Origin: Blastocatellia bacterium
GTDB lineage: Bacteria; Acidobacteriota; Blastocatellia; UBA7656
Assembly: GCA_035275065.1 (NCBI GenBank)
Contig: DATENM010000036.1
Coordinates: 1 to 64,000 of the forward strand
Length of the DNA stretch: 64,000 nt
Reading direction: 5' to 3'
Positions 20,375-30,205 of the stretch are shown here, one piece after another (position 1 is the stretch's first letter; every line of letters begins with the position of its first letter). The position numbers were made by a program, and so were the translations under genes. Below the pieces are notes generated by a model. The model was not told the origin of the DNA. It was given only the letters and a program-made list of their open reading frames with translations, and ran no database searches.

Positions 20375-21958
20375 ATGTCAGAACGTGCCTTCACTGTTGT
20401 CGAACAAGCCATTAAAGCGCGCCCCGTGCGGCGGGGCGCACTCTGGTCGGCGCTGCCGCTGGTGGCGCTGGTGCTGATTGATCTGGTGATCTCGCTGACG
20501 GTCTTCGTGGCCGCCTACAAGCTGCACCACAACGCGCCGGTGCTGATCTGGAAGCACAAGCGCTCAGTCCTTCCCATCGGCGTCTGGCCGAATTTCGAGC
20601 CCTACTTCACGCTGATGCTCTTCGTGCCGTTTGTGAAGCTGTACGCGCTCAGGCGCTACGGGCTCTATAAACTGCGCGGCGAATTTTCGTTCTCCGGCGA
20701 CCTCATCAAAATCTTCAACGCCGTGACGCTCGCCTTTCTGATTCTGGTGCTGATCGCCTTCCTCTTCCGCCAGGGCTTCGCCTTCGAAGGCGGCCACATC
20801 AAGCTGCTCGACTTCACCTATTCGCGCATGTTCTTCATCTACGACTGGCTGCTGTCGCTGGGAGCGTTCTGGGCGACGCGCTCGCTGTTGCGGGTCTGGC
20901 AGATCCTGGCGCGCACGAGCGAGAGCAACCTGATCCCGACGATTGTGGTTGGCAGCGGCGAGATGGCGCAGGTCTGCATTGCGGAGATTTCAGAGAAGCC
21001 GCGGCTCGGTTACAAGCTGGTCGGCACGGTGACGGCGCGCAACAGCGAGGATACGGGCTCGGTTCGCAAGTATGGCGCGCGCGTGCTTGGCGCGTTTGAC
21101 GATCTGCCGTCGCTGGTCAAGCGTTATAACATCGAAGAAGTGCTGATTACCGATCCGCGCATCCACCCGCGCAAGATGTTCGAAGTGCTGATGGAATGCG
21201 GGCGCGACCATCACATTAAGTATCGCGTCGTTCCCAACCTCTACGATTGCCTGCCGGGCAAGACCGAGATCGAAACCATCGGCTCGCTGCCGATGGTCAA
21301 GCTCTACGAGGAGCCGCTGCGCGGCTGGCTGCGTGCCGTCAAGCGCGGCCTCGATGTGATCGTGGCGCTCGCCCTGCTCATCATCACCTTACCGCTGTGG
21401 ATCGCCCTGGCCATCCTCATCAAGCTGGAGTCGAAAGGCCCGATCTTCCTGCGCCAGGAGCGCGTCGGCATGGATGGCAAGATGATCTTGATGATGAAGT
21501 TTCGCTCGATGCACGACGGCACGGATGACCAGACGCACCGCGAGCTGATGGCGCGCATGATCAACGGCGAAGACGCAAACCAGGGGACCGCGGACGCGCC
21601 AATCTACGGCAAGGTCAAAGACGACCCGCGGCTGACGCAGATTGGCGGTTGGATGCGGCGTTATTCGATTGACGAGCTGCCGCAAATCCTCAACGTCCTG
21701 AAAGGCGAGATGAGCATCGTCGGCCCGCGCCCGCCGCTGCCTTATGAAGTCAAGCACTATCAGGACTGGCACCGCACGCGCTTTCACGTCAAGCCGGGGA
21801 TCACTGGCCTGTGGCAAGTGAGCGGGCGCAATCGCCTGCACTTTGAAGAGATGGTGCGGCTGGACATCTTCTACATCGAGAACTGGTCGCCGTGGCTCGA
21901 CCTGAAGATCATGCTCAAGACCCTGCCGGTGATGCTCAAAGGCGACAATACATACTAG
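20375..21958 (+). CDS. Exopolysaccharide polyprenyl glycosylphosphotransferase (WbaP/PssY type)
   Basis: 527 residues. N-terminal part has four transmembrane helices (about 27-50, 80-100, 125-145, 160-180), then a cytosolic CoA-binding-like/Rossmann segment (about 195-300), another hydrophobic re-entrant helix (about 325-350), and the catalytic bacterial sugar transferase domain with FRQ-like LRQERVGMDG, MKFRSMHDG and VKPGITGLWQVSGRN. It transfers a sugar-1-phosphate from UDP-sugar to undecaprenyl phosphate, the first step of a repeat unit. The TAG stop is followed immediately by a heptamer array and then the convergent recR. Confidence 0.92.
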   Translation: MSERAFTVVEQAIKARPVRRGALWSALPLVALVLIDLVISLTVFVAAYKLHHNAPVLIWKHKRSVLPIGVWPNFEPYFTLMLFVPFVKLYALRRYGLYKLRGEFSFSGDLIKIFNAVTLAFLILVLIAFLFRQGFAFEGGHIKLLDFTYSRMFFIYDWLLSLGAFWATRSLLRVWQILARTSESNLIPTIVVGSGEMAQVCIAEISEKPRLGYKLVGTVTARNSEDTGSVRKYGARVLGAFDDLPSLVKRYNIEEVLITDPRIHPRKMFEVLMECGRDHHIKYRVVPNLYDCLPGKTEIETIGSLPMVKLYEEPLRGWLRAVKRGLDVIVALALLIITLPLWIALAILIKLESKGPIFLRQERVGMDGKMILMMKFRSMHDGTDDQTHRELMARMINGEDANQGTADAPIYGKVKDDPRLTQIGGWMRRYSIDELPQILNVLKGEMSIVGPRPPLPYEVKHYQDWHRTRFHVKPGITGLWQVSGRNRLHFEEMVRLDIFYIENWSPWLDLKIMLKTLPVMLKGDNTY

Positions 21959-21981
21959 TCCCCAACACCCAACACCCATCC
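21959..21981. repeat. Short heptamer array (caacacc) between convergent genes
   Basis: Words caacacc, caacacc, catcc fill the whole 23-bp gap between the stops of the glycosylphosphotransferase and recR. The same word makes an arm of the array at 39191-39280. Confidence 0.65.
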
Positions 21982-22581
21982 CTACATCTCGTGTCGGTTG
22001 GCTAGCGCCTTGTGCATGGTCACTTCGTCGGCATATTCGAGGTCAGAGCCGACGGGGACGCCCATGGCGATGCGCGTGATCCGCAGGCCGAGCGGGCGCA
22101 TCAGCTTTGACAGGTAATTCGCCGTCGCCTCGCCTTCGGTGTTCGGATTGGTCGCCAGGATAAGCTCTTCGACTTCGCCTGAGCGCAATCGTTCAAGCAG
22201 GTTCTTGATCTTCAAATCGTCCGGGCCGATGCCGCGAATCGGCGACAGCGCGCCGTGCAGGACGTGATACAGCCCCTTGTACTCGCGCGTCTTCTCAATC
22301 GTCACTAGATTATAAGGCTCTTCGACGACCAGCAGCACGCGGCGGTCGCGCGTCGGGCTGGCGCAATAGCGGCACGGGTCGACGTCGGTGATGTTGTTGC
22401 ACGTCGAGCAGAGAATGATCTTTTCTTTGACTTCGATAATGGCCTCGATCAATCGGTTGGCCTCTTCGCGGTCGGCCCGCAAGATGTAAAACGCCAGCCG
22501 CTGGGCGGACTTGTGACCGACGCCGGGCAGTCGCTTCAACTCGTCAATCAGTTTCGTAACCGGTTCTGCGTAATCGAGCAT
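21982..22581 (-). CDS. recR: Recombination protein RecR
   Basis: 199 residues, normal size. RecR forms a ring with RecO/RecF to load RecA at gaps. Visible: N-terminal HhH ([14 protein letters not shown]), the zinc finger C57-x2-C...C-x2-C region ([16 protein letters not shown]), the TOPRIM domain with [11 protein letters not shown] and [15 protein letters not shown], and the Walker-B-like C terminus. Gene order dnaX-ybaB-recR is conserved in many bacteria, but here a 150-bp repeat separates recR from ybaB. Confidence 0.96.
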   Translation of the reverse strand: MLDYAEPVTKLIDELKRLPGVGHKSAQRLAFYILRADREEANRLIEAIIEVKEKIILCSTCNNITDVDPCRYCASPTRDRRVLLVVEEPYNLVTIEKTREYKGLYHVLHGALSPIRGIGPDDLKIKNLLERLRSGEVEELILATNPNTEGEATANYLSKLMRPLGLRITRIAMGVPVGSDLEYADEVTMHKALANRHEM

Positions 22582-22683
22582 TCATCGATGCGCCCACTGG
22601 CTCGCTTAATCGAGCCAAGCCGCGAGCGGCCTTTCTTTGTTGCTGATTGGTCGGGGTTTCAAGTTAATTATAGCAGGAATATC

Positions 22684-22836
22684 GTGACGCGGGGGCGCGG
22701 CGACGCGAGAAAACGACGCGGCGACGCGGCGACGCGGCGACGCGGCGAATAGGAACAAAAGACAGAACTGGACTCGGTTGATTCTCTCCCCGCGTCTCCG
22801 TGTCCCCGCGTCTCTTCTCCGCGTCTCCGCGGCGCT
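22684..22836. repeat. Facing octamer arrays (gacgcggc / gcgtctcc)
   Basis: Left arm 22684-22749 has four uninterrupted copies of gacgcggc plus degenerate ones; right arm 22787-22835 has words of the cgcgtctc type in the opposite sense. It fills most of the 261-bp gap between ybaB and recR, and is the longest array in the window. Confidence 0.8.
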
Positions 22837-22842
22837 CTTTCT

Positions 22843-23172
22843 TCACAGCATCCCGTCGGGCAGACCCATGCCGCCGAGCTTCGAGCCGAGCTTGCCTTTC
22901 ATCGCCTCGTCGGCCTTGCGCGAGGCTTCGTTGACAGCGGCAAGAATCAGGTCTTGCAACATCTCGACGTCGCCGCTTTTGACGGCTTCAGGATCGATCT
23001 TCAGATCAATTAGTTCCTTCGCGCCGTTCATGGCGACGTGGATGACGCCGCCGCCGGCGCTCGCCTCGACGCGCAGCTTGGCCATCTCGCGCTGCATATC
23101 ATCCTGCATCTGCTGCGCCTGCTTCATCATCTCTTGAATGTCGAACCCGCCCGGAAGTTTCATGTTTACCAA
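22843..23172 (-). CDS. YbaB/EbfC family nucleoid-associated protein
   Basis: 109 residues. Residues 10-38 ([19 protein letters not shown]) are the helical Met/Gln-rich stretch typical of the family, followed by the conserved [20 protein letters not shown] beta region (residues about 32-52) and a C-terminal helix. YbaB/EbfC binds DNA as a tweezer-like dimer. Between dnaX and recR as in many genomes. Start ATG preceded by GGAGGATTGG on the minus strand. Confidence 0.93.
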   Translation of the reverse strand: MVNMKLPGGFDIQEMMKQAQQMQDDMQREMAKLRVEASAGGGVIHVAMNGAKELIDLKIDPEAVKSGDVEMLQDLILAAVNEASRKADEAMKGKLGSKLGGMGLPDGML

Positions 23173-23235
23173 TCCTCCAATGAATGATTACGTCGCTGAT
23201 TAAGCGTCCCACCCCGCCGCCTCGCGAGTCAACGG

Positions 23236-25065
23236 CTACTCCGGTTTAATGATCTCAACCGTGCCGGCAAACTTCTCCGTTATTGCCTGCACGCGGGGAT
23301 CAACTTCTGCCGGCTCCTTCGATGCTTTCTGGCGCGCCGCCGGTTTGGCGGTCGCCGTTGGGCGCGGCGTCGCCGTCGGAACCTCGGGCACGCCGCCGAC
23401 CGAGACCGAAAGCGTCAGCCGCCGGCCCATCACTTCGCGGCTGACCTCTTCAATCAATTGCCGCCTGTCTCTGCCATCGAGCTGCGTCTTGTCTCTGGCA
23501 TTTTCGGGCGCAATCGCGACGACCAGAAAATCGCCATCTATCTTCACGGTTGCTTTTTCCAGCGCCAGCACGATCATCATCTTGCGCCGCGCTTCGAGCG
23601 CCGCGATGATCTGGCTGACGGCCTGCGCGTCGTCTATGTCGCGTCCATTGCTGGCGGGCAGAGCCGGCTCTCCGTCATAAAAATCTTCTGGCGGCGCGGG
23701 CAGCGGCGGCGGCGCTTCGACAGGCGCAGGCTTGAAACTGGCCTGTGGAGCCATTTCGGCGACAGGCGCGGGGCGCGGCGGCGCAGGCTTTGCGGTTGCG
23801 AGCGCCTCACGTGAGGCCGCTCGCAACGGCCCTGAAGCCGTCGGCCCGCCGCTTCTACCGGCAGGGCGTGGCGTTGCCGGTGGCACAGCACCGGATGCCG
23901 CGGCCCCGCTGATTCCTAACCGGGATTGCAGGTCATTCAAGCTGTTGAGCGCCTCTTCAAGCAAGTAGAGGCGGCGCGCATGCACCAGTTTCATCAAGCC
24001 GATTTCCAGATGAAAGCGCGGCTGAGTGCTGGTGCGAATATCCTGCTCAGTCTTTGTCAGGATCGAAAAGAAGCGCACGATGTCCTGCTCAGAAAACATA
24101 TCGGCCAGCCTGACCATCGCCTCGCCTTCGCTTGCGGGCACCTGCACAAGCTCGGCGTCAAACCCGGCGACCTTGATGACCAGCAGCGCGCGCAACTGCA
24201 CGATCATCTCGCGGCAGAAGGTGCGCAGGTCGTAGCCGCGCGTCACCACTTCATCAACGATGCGCAAGATGGTGGCGGCATCCTGCTCGCCGATGGCGCG
24301 GATCGTGCGGTTGAGGGTTTCGAGGTCAACCAGTCCGAGCGCCGCCGACACGTCTTCGTCGGCCACCGTCATGCCCGAAAAGCTGATGACCTGATCGAGC
24401 GCCGATTCGGCGTCGCGCATCGAGCCTTCGCCGGCCCGCGCGATGGCCGCAAGCGCCGCGTCGCTGATCTTGACGCCAAGCTGGTCGGCGATCTGGCGCA
24501 ACTGCTCGCCGATCTTTTTCAGCGTGATCGTGCGAAACTCGAAGACCTGGCAGCGCGACAGGATGGTTTCGGGAACCTTCTGCAATTCGGTCGTCGCCAT
24601 GATGAAGACGACATGCGGCGGCGGCTCTTCAAGCGTCTTGAGCAGCGCGTTGAAGGCCGACGTCGACAGCATATGAACTTCGTCAATGATGAAAATCTTG
24701 TAGCGGTCGCGCGCCGGCGAGATCGAAACCGTGTTGATAATCACATCGCGAACATTCTCGACGCCGGTATTCGAAGCGGCGTCAATCTCTAAAACATCCA
24801 TAGACGCCGAGGCGGCAATCTCTGTACAGGAGGCGCAAACGCCGCACGGCTCGGTGGTGACGCCTTTGATGCAGTTCAGGGCTTTGGCGAAGATGCGCGC
24901 CGTCGTCGTCTTGCCGACGCCGCGCGCGCCGGTGAACAGGTAGGCGTGGTGCAGCCGCCCGCTGCTGATCGCGTTGCTCAACGTGCGCGTAATGGCTTCC
25001 TGGCCGACGACTTCGGTAAAACTCTGCGGGCGGAACTGCCTGGCGATGACCTGTGATTCTGGCAT
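23236..25065 (-). CDS. dnaX: DNA polymerase III subunits gamma/tau
   Basis: 609 residues. AAA+ clamp-loader motor: Walker [19 protein letters not shown] near 46, zinc module C-x8-CGVCASC, Walker B IIDEVHML, sensor and SRC motif (ILSRCQ). Domain III lies at about 240-380. A Pro/Ala-rich linker (about 390-470) joins a C-terminal domain V-like segment that in tau contacts the polymerase. I see no clear slippery A-run for programmed frameshifting to gamma. A minus-strand gene; the divergent methyltransferase starts 111 bp away, so the two share a regulatory gap. Confidence 0.95.
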   Translation of the reverse strand: MPESQVIARQFRPQSFTEVVGQEAITRTLSNAISSGRLHHAYLFTGARGVGKTTTARIFAKALNCIKGVTTEPCGVCASCTEIAASASMDVLEIDAASNTGVENVRDVIINTVSISPARDRYKIFIIDEVHMLSTSAFNALLKTLEEPPPHVVFIMATTELQKVPETILSRCQVFEFRTITLKKIGEQLRQIADQLGVKISDAALAAIARAGEGSMRDAESALDQVISFSGMTVADEDVSAALGLVDLETLNRTIRAIGEQDAATILRIVDEVVTRGYDLRTFCREMIVQLRALLVIKVAGFDAELVQVPASEGEAMVRLADMFSEQDIVRFFSILTKTEQDIRTSTQPRFHLEIGLMKLVHARRLYLLEEALNSLNDLQSRLGISGAAASGAVPPATPRPAGRSGGPTASGPLRAASREALATAKPAPPRPAPVAEMAPQASFKPAPVEAPPPLPAPPEDFYDGEPALPASNGRDIDDAQAVSQIIAALEARRKMMIVLALEKATVKIDGDFLVVAIAPENARDKTQLDGRDRRQLIEEVSREVMGRRLTLSVSVGGVPEVPTATPRPTATAKPAARQKASKEPAEVDPRVQAITEKFAGTVEIIKPE

Positions 25066-25176
25066 GGAGTCTGTTTCGCGTCGTGAATTTTGCGCCCTCG
25101 ATTGCGCAATGATTTTAGTCTAAGCCGTGACCTGATGGCTTGCAAGAAGTTGGAAGCATTTTCGCAGTTGCGTACA

Positions 25177-25989
25177 ATGGAGGATATGTTTTCACCAGCC
25201 AACTGGCATCGGGTTCCGGGGAGTTGCAACGTCTGCGGCAAGCGCGTGGTCTTCTCCTACGAGACGGAAAGCCTGCGCCGCGGGCAACTCATCTGCTCCA
25301 AATGCGGCTCGATTAGCCGCTACCGTTCGATTGCGCGCGGCCTGCTCAAAGCGATTGGCGAACTAACCGGCGTTCAGGCTACGTCGGTCAAGGCCCTGAA
25401 ACGGGCACGCAGCCGCCGGCCGCTGACGATCTATGACACGCAGGTGCCATTCAAGTTTTTTCAGGCCGCTTACACGCTCCCCGAACACCTGTCGAAAGTC
25501 CGCTGGGTCGAGCTTTTTACCTCGCGCTATGACGAGTTCTTACCGTCGGGGTACCTTCTCGGCCCCAATTGCAGCAACGAAAATATCGAACAGCTCAGCT
25601 TTCCGGACGCCTTCTTTGATGTAGTGATGACCAGCGACGTTATGGAACACGTTCGCCTGGCCGACCGGGCGCACGCCGAAATCAGAAGAGTCCTGAAGCC
25701 CGGCGGCTTCTACATCTTCACCGTGCCTTTCCTGGCCGATCAATATTCGACCCGCACCCTCATTCAAGTCCGCGACCCGCTTGATCCACTCGGTGACATC
25801 GTCCTGCGCGCCGACTATCACGAAGATGGCAACGCGCCAGGCGGGCGAGTCGCGGTCTACCGCGAGTATGGCTTGGATCTCATCTACGAGTTGGAAGCGC
25901 TCGGGTTTACGGTCAACCTTTACATGACCGACCATCCCGAGCTGGGCATTTTCAATACCGAGTTATTCTACTGCCGGGTGGGGAAATAA
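25177..25989 (+). CDS. Zinc-ribbon class I SAM methyltransferase
   Basis: About 270 residues. The N terminus has a CxxC pair (CNVCGK) and a second pair (CSKCGS) about 30 residues later, a zinc ribbon. The C-terminal half is a methyltransferase of type 11: FPDAFFDVVMTSDVMEHV and RVLKPGGFYIFTVPF are motifs II and III; motif I is weak (VRWVELFTSRYDEF). Possible role in modifying a sugar or surface glycan, as such proteins often do, but the substrate is unknown. The start is uncertain: ATG 25177 or 25186. It is the only plus-strand gene inside the minus-strand tadA-ffs-dnaX-recR block. Confidence 0.7.
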   Translation: MEDMFSPANWHRVPGSCNVCGKRVVFSYETESLRRGQLICSKCGSISRYRSIARGLLKAIGELTGVQATSVKALKRARSRRPLTIYDTQVPFKFFQAAYTLPEHLSKVRWVELFTSRYDEFLPSGYLLGPNCSNENIEQLSFPDAFFDVVMTSDVMEHVRLADRAHAEIRRVLKPGGFYIFTVPFLADQYSTRTLIQVRDPLDPLGDIVLRADYHEDGNAPGGRVAVYREYGLDLIYELEALGFTVNLYMTDHPELGIFNTELFYCRVGK

Positions 25990-26007
25990 ATCAGCGGGAG
26001 AAACTGG

Positions 26008-26112
26008 TCAGGCTCCGGGTAAGCCGCGGCACATCTGCTGGCTGCTACCGTTGCTCCGTTCCCGGCCTGGCGGGGTTTGCAGCAGCGAGATTGCACGGCG
26101 CCCGGAGCCTGT
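26008..26112 (-). ncRNA. ffs: Signal recognition particle RNA, small bacterial type
   Basis: On the minus strand the domain IV hairpin is clear: GCCAGGCCGGGAACGGAGCA followed by acggtagcagcc, the equivalent of the GGUCAGGCCCGGAAGGGAGCAGCC signature bound by Ffh. The ends pair (caggctccggg at 26009-26019 with its complement at 26101-26111), giving a closed ~105-nt rod. It lies between tRNA-Ser and dnaX, as in Bacillus and others, supporting the call. It is followed by a tandem-word array at 26114 on the 5' side. Confidence 0.88.
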
Positions 26113-26113
26113 C

Positions 26114-26206
26114 AAAAAAGGCAAAAGTAAAAAGTAAAAAGGCAAAAGTGAAATCACGGGAACTGGCAATCGGGACTTTTACCTTTTGCCTTTTTACTTT
26201 TTACCT
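26114..26206. repeat. Facing AT-rich heptamer arrays between ffs and tRNA-Ser
   Basis: Words gcaaaag/taaaaag at 26114-26150 face complementary words at 26176-26206. An almost identical pair separates the two tRNA genes. Confidence 0.8.
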
Positions 26207-26212
26207 AACTCG

Positions 26213-26302
<90 letters not shown>

Positions 26303-26306
26303 AGGC

Positions 26307-26390
26307 AAGGCAAAAGTAAAAAGGTAAAAGGTAAAAGTAGGAACGTCGGGTTCCCCCACTTTTTACTTTTGCCTTTTTACTTTTGCCTTC
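26307..26390. repeat. Facing AT-rich heptamer arrays between two tRNA-Ser genes
   Basis: Words caaaagt/aaaaggt at 26307-26339 face complementary words at 26356-26389. It would fold between the two tRNAs in a common precursor transcript. Confidence 0.8.
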
Positions 26391-26395
26391 AAAAA

Positions 26396-26950
<555 letters not shown>

Positions 26951-27094
26951 GCCGCGAATCCGCTTCAAAAGACAAAGGCGAATGTTAGCCGCCGCGCGCC
27001 CGGCCTGTCAAGAACCAGGCTGGTTGCAATCTTTCGAGCGGCATTGCACAATCGTTCACGCGCCGCACGGCGGCAGGCGGGAGTACCAAAGGCG

Positions 27095-27922
27095 ATGCTG
27101 CTGAATACAGAGAACGGGCCATTATATTTTGAAACGGTCGGCAGCGGGCCGCCGCTTGTTTTCTCAAGCGGCTGGGCGATGACGGCGGAATGCTGGCGGC
27201 CCACGGCGGCGCTGCTCGGCGGACGCTATCGCTGCTTGCTCTACGACGCGCGCGGTGTCGGGCGGTCGCAGCCTGTCGCGCTCGACGCTCGCTTTGAACT
27301 CAAAGATCACGCAGACGATCTGCACCGCATCCTTGAAGCCGCGCAGGTCTTTGACGCGGTGTTGGTCGGCCACGACGTCGGCGCGCTCGTCGCCGCCCAG
27401 CTTGCCGCGATGCACCCGCAAGACGCCCGCGCGATGGTTGTCGTCAGTCCGCGCCCCGGCCTGCCCGAAGACGATGTGAAGAATCTCGGCTTGTTTACGC
27501 CCGCTCAACTGGCGCTGCGCGAGCTGGCGGCTTTCCCGCTGATTCGCAACATCGTGACGCGCCGCTTCTATCGCGCCCCGCGCCCCTGGCGTGATCGTCT
27601 GTCGAGCGATTTTGCTGCGCTCAGCCCGCGCGCGGCTTACGAAACGGCGCTCGCCGCTTCGTCGTTCGAGGCGATTGCCACGCTTGAGCGCGCCGTTGGC
27701 GAGAGCGCCGCGCCGGCGCTGTTCGTTTGCGGCGAAAAAGATAAAAAGGGAACTGCCGAAGCACGCCGTCTGTTTGCGCTGTCGAAGGCAGGGAAGCTGG
27801 CCACCTTGCGCGGCTGCGGCTTTTTGCCGATGCTGGAATATCCCAAACAGTTTGCTAAACTGATTGACGATTTCGCGGCGATTGCGGCGGTCGCGTCGCC
27901 GCGCGCCCTATCGCATAGGTGA
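27095..27922 (+). CDS. Alpha/beta hydrolase with altered catalytic residues
   Basis: 275 residues from ATG 27095. Fold motifs are clear: the N-terminal LVFSSGWAMTAECW oxyanion region, DARGVGRS, the nucleophile elbow VGHDVGALVA (Asp in place of Ser, as in epoxide hydrolases and haloalkane dehalogenases), a short lid (about 130-200) and FVCGEKDKKG near the acid position. The final block reads GCGFLPMLEYP where homologues have GHxPxxExP, so the catalytic His seems to be Phe. The protein may be a non-catalytic relative. The next gene starts 7 bases after its stop. Confidence 0.75.
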   Translation: MLLNTENGPLYFETVGSGPPLVFSSGWAMTAECWRPTAALLGGRYRCLLYDARGVGRSQPVALDARFELKDHADDLHRILEAAQVFDAVLVGHDVGALVAAQLAAMHPQDARAMVVVSPRPGLPEDDVKNLGLFTPAQLALRELAAFPLIRNIVTRRFYRAPRPWRDRLSSDFAALSPRAAYETALAASSFEAIATLERAVGESAAPALFVCGEKDKKGTAEARRLFALSKAGKLATLRGCGFLPMLEYPKQFAKLIDDFAAIAAVASPRALSHR

Positions 27923-27929
27923 AGACGAT

Positions 27930-28460
27930 ATGCAGGCGAGCGAGCCGAAAACCGAAGAAGCCACACCGTCGGTGACCCCGCACGACGATGACGCGACAAG
28001 CGACCGCGAGCCCTCAAGGCCGCTCGCCTGGCTGGCGCTCGTGGTGCTTGCCGGCGTCTTCATCGTCAGCGTCATCTATCACCCGTCAGAAGGGAATTAC
28101 TTCACGATCTGCGGCTTCAAGAACGCGACCGGCTTGCCGTGTCCGGGCTGCGGGTTGACGCATTCGTTCTGCGCCTTTGGCAAAGGCCATTGGCTTGCGG
28201 CTTTTGAATGGAACCTGCTCGGCCCGCCGCTTTTTTTATTATTGGCGCTCGTCTGGGCGCGGGCCGTTTGCGTTCTGCTGAACCGGCAACGATTCCCGCG
28301 CGCCTTCGATTTGTTCGCCGAGCGCTTTCGGCTGATACGCTATACGGCTTTTGCTTTCGCGGTCTTCGGCGTTGGGCGGATCGTCTACATCCTGATCGCA
28401 GACCCCGGCAGCCTGCGCCATGCGGCGCTTTCAGAGCTGTGGACGCGCTTGTTCTCTTGA
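27930..28460 (+). CDS. DUF2752 membrane protein
   Basis: 176 residues. A disordered acidic N terminus (1-32) is followed by three transmembrane helices (about 35-55, 100-122, 143-165). Between the first two lies the DUF2752 signature CGFKNATGLPCPGCGLTHSF: the CPGCGLT motif and following His and Cys define the family. Function unknown in the literature as far as I can say. An AGGTGAAG ribosome-binding site overlaps the end of the preceding hydrolase gene, so the two are probably one operon. Confidence 0.85.
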   Translation: MQASEPKTEEATPSVTPHDDDATSDREPSRPLAWLALVVLAGVFIVSVIYHPSEGNYFTICGFKNATGLPCPGCGLTHSFCAFGKGHWLAAFEWNLLGPPLFLLLALVWARAVCVLLNRQRFPRAFDLFAERFRLIRYTAFAFAVFGVGRIVYILIADPGSLRHAALSELWTRLFS

Positions 28461-28520
28461 CCCTGTCGGGCTCTCGCGTCTTGTCTCGCCGCGCCACTGG
28501 CGGCTAATATCACCATAGCC

Positions 28521-29039
28521 ATGTTCAAGCCGATTCTGTTTGCCATCATGCTGGCGCTGGTCTTCGACGTGTGCGGCTATAAGCGTGCGGGCCAGGGCCG
28601 CAGCCTGCCGGCCAACGTCAAGACGATTGCCGTGCCCGTCTTTCAAAACTCCAGCCTCAAGTACCGCGTCGAGCAGCGGTTCACGCAGGCCGTCATAGAC
28701 GAAATTCTCAAACGCGCCCGCGGCATTCGCATCACGCAAAACCCCGACGACGCCGACGCGGTGCTGAGCGGCGACATTCGTGGCTTTCGCGCCGCCGGCT
28801 CTTTGCTTGACGACCGAGGCCGCACGCGCTTGTGGGACGTGCGCATCATCACCGCCGTGACCTTGCGCGATCAGCGCACGCGCAAAATTCTCTATCAGGA
28901 TCAACGCCTCGATTTCAACGGCGAGTATGAGCTGTCGGACGATCCGCAGAGCTTCTTCAACGAAGAGAACCCGGCGGTCGACCGCATCGCCAGAGAGTTC
29001 GCGCAGGCGCTGGTTTCGTCCATCCTGGAAGGACTGTGA
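28521..29039 (+). CDS. lptE: LPS assembly lipoprotein LptE-like
   Basis: 172 residues. Hydrophobic leader 1-17 and CGYKRAGQG at the lipoprotein Cys (C18): the CGY(x)G start is the hallmark of LptE, although the -1 and -3 positions (FDVC) are a poor lipobox. The rest is the alpha/beta LptE fold (TIAVPVFQNSSLKYRVEQRF, NPDDADAVLSGDI). LptE plugs LptD in the outer membrane for LPS insertion. holA begins at 29036, its GTG overlapping the stop TGA, so the two are translationally coupled; lptE-holA pairing is also known in enterics. Confidence 0.85.
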   Translation: MFKPILFAIMLALVFDVCGYKRAGQGRSLPANVKTIAVPVFQNSSLKYRVEQRFTQAVIDEILKRARGIRITQNPDDADAVLSGDIRGFRAAGSLLDDRGRTRLWDVRIITAVTLRDQRTRKILYQDQRLDFNGEYELSDDPQSFFNEENPAVDRIAREFAQALVSSILEGL

Positions 29040-30109
29040 GCCGGAGATCGCCCAAAAAGAAACTTGATGGCCTGAGCTTCGACGATCTGCGCCGGCAGGT
29101 CAAGGCGGGGCAGATCGAGCCGCTCTACGCCTTCCTCGGCGAAGAGAGCTACTATCACGACCACGCGCTGCGGTTGCTGGCGAACACGCTCGACGAAGGC
29201 GGACGGCTGTTCAACTATTCGGTGATCGCCATCGGCAGCGACCTGAGTCCCGGCAGAAAAGCGACCGCATGGTCGCTCATCGAAACGGCCAACATGACGC
29301 CGATGATGGCCGCGCGGCGCATCGTCGTGGCGCGCGATTTCGACAAGATCAAAGAAGATGAGATCGAGCTGGTGCTCGATTATTTGAAGCGCCCGTCGCC
29401 GACGACGACGCTGGTCTTTCAGGCCGCCTCGCTCGACCAGCGGCGCAAGCTGACGGCGGCGCTGATGAAGACCTGCACGCTGGTGGTCTTTGAGCGGTTG
29501 TCGGAAGAGAAGGCGAAGCGCTGGGTCGAAGAATTCCTGCGGCGGCGCGGCTTTTTGATTGAGCCGATGGCGCTCGGCCACCTGATCGGCCTGGCCGGCA
29601 CGCACCTGATGCGGCTGGTCAACGAGCTTGAAAAACTGATGAGCTATGCCGGCGGCGGCACCATCACCGACCCGATGATTACCGATCTGGTGCCGCGCGC
29701 CCGCGAGCACAGCAGTTGGGAGCTGTGGGACGCCATCATCGAGCGCCAGCGCGTGCGCGCCCTCAGACTGATGGAGCGATTGCTCGAAGACGGCGGCGAG
29801 CCGCTGGTCATCCTCGGGGCGCTCGCCGGCTTATATCGCCGAATGCTGGCGGCCAAAGAGCTGATGGCCCGCCAGGCGCCGACCGAAGAGATTAACCGCG
29901 CCACGGGCCGCTTCGGGCGCAACGCCGAACTGTTCAACGGGCGCGTGCTGCGCACCTCGCGCGAAGAGATCGTCCACGGCCTGCGGCGCATCGCGCAGAC
30001 CGACAACGCCATCAAGAATTCCGAAGCCACGCCGCGCTTGCAGATGCAATATCTCATTGCCGAATTAACTTTGCCCGAAAGCGCCCGCTGGGGTATATTC
30101 GGATTTTAG
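29036..30109 (+). CDS. holA: DNA polymerase III subunit delta
   Basis: 357 residues from a GTG overlapping the lptE stop. Delta is the wrench of the clamp loader that opens the beta clamp. N-terminal block PLYAFLGEESYYHDHALRLL, the degenerate AAA+ middle (VVARDFDKIKEDEIELVLDY), and the helical C-terminal collar domain (about 220-340) fit. It lacks a Walker A as expected. Its stop TAG is contained in an AT-rich heptamer array, and the final residues IFGF are encoded by it. Confidence 0.9.
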   Translation: MSRRSPKKKLDGLSFDDLRRQVKAGQIEPLYAFLGEESYYHDHALRLLANTLDEGGRLFNYSVIAIGSDLSPGRKATAWSLIETANMTPMMAARRIVVARDFDKIKEDEIELVLDYLKRPSPTTTLVFQAASLDQRRKLTAALMKTCTLVVFERLSEEKAKRWVEEFLRRRGFLIEPMALGHLIGLAGTHLMRLVNELEKLMSYAGGGTITDPMITDLVPRAREHSSWELWDAIIERQRVRALRLMERLLEDGGEPLVILGALAGLYRRMLAAKELMARQAPTEEINRATGRFGRNAELFNGRVLRTSREEIVHGLRRIAQTDNAIKNSEATPRLQMQYLIAELTLPESARWGIFGF

Positions 30110-30195
30110 ATTTTAGATTTTGGATTTTGGATTGGCAGAAACAATGCTGCATTCGGCAGCGGGTTCTTTAATCCAAACTCTAAAATCCAAAATCG
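30100..30195. repeat. Facing heptamer arrays (gatttta/gattttg and atccaaa)
   Basis: Left arm 30101-30133, right arm 30166-30195. It runs from the last codons of holA to the ribosome-binding site of the encapsulin gene. Confidence 0.8.
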
Positions 30196-30205
30196 GAGGA
30201 GCCTG

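Noticed and set aside
25090..25176. Start of the methyltransferase at 25090
   Set aside because: The added 29 residues do not match the family and overlap the promoter gap with dnaX; no ribosome-binding site precedes it.
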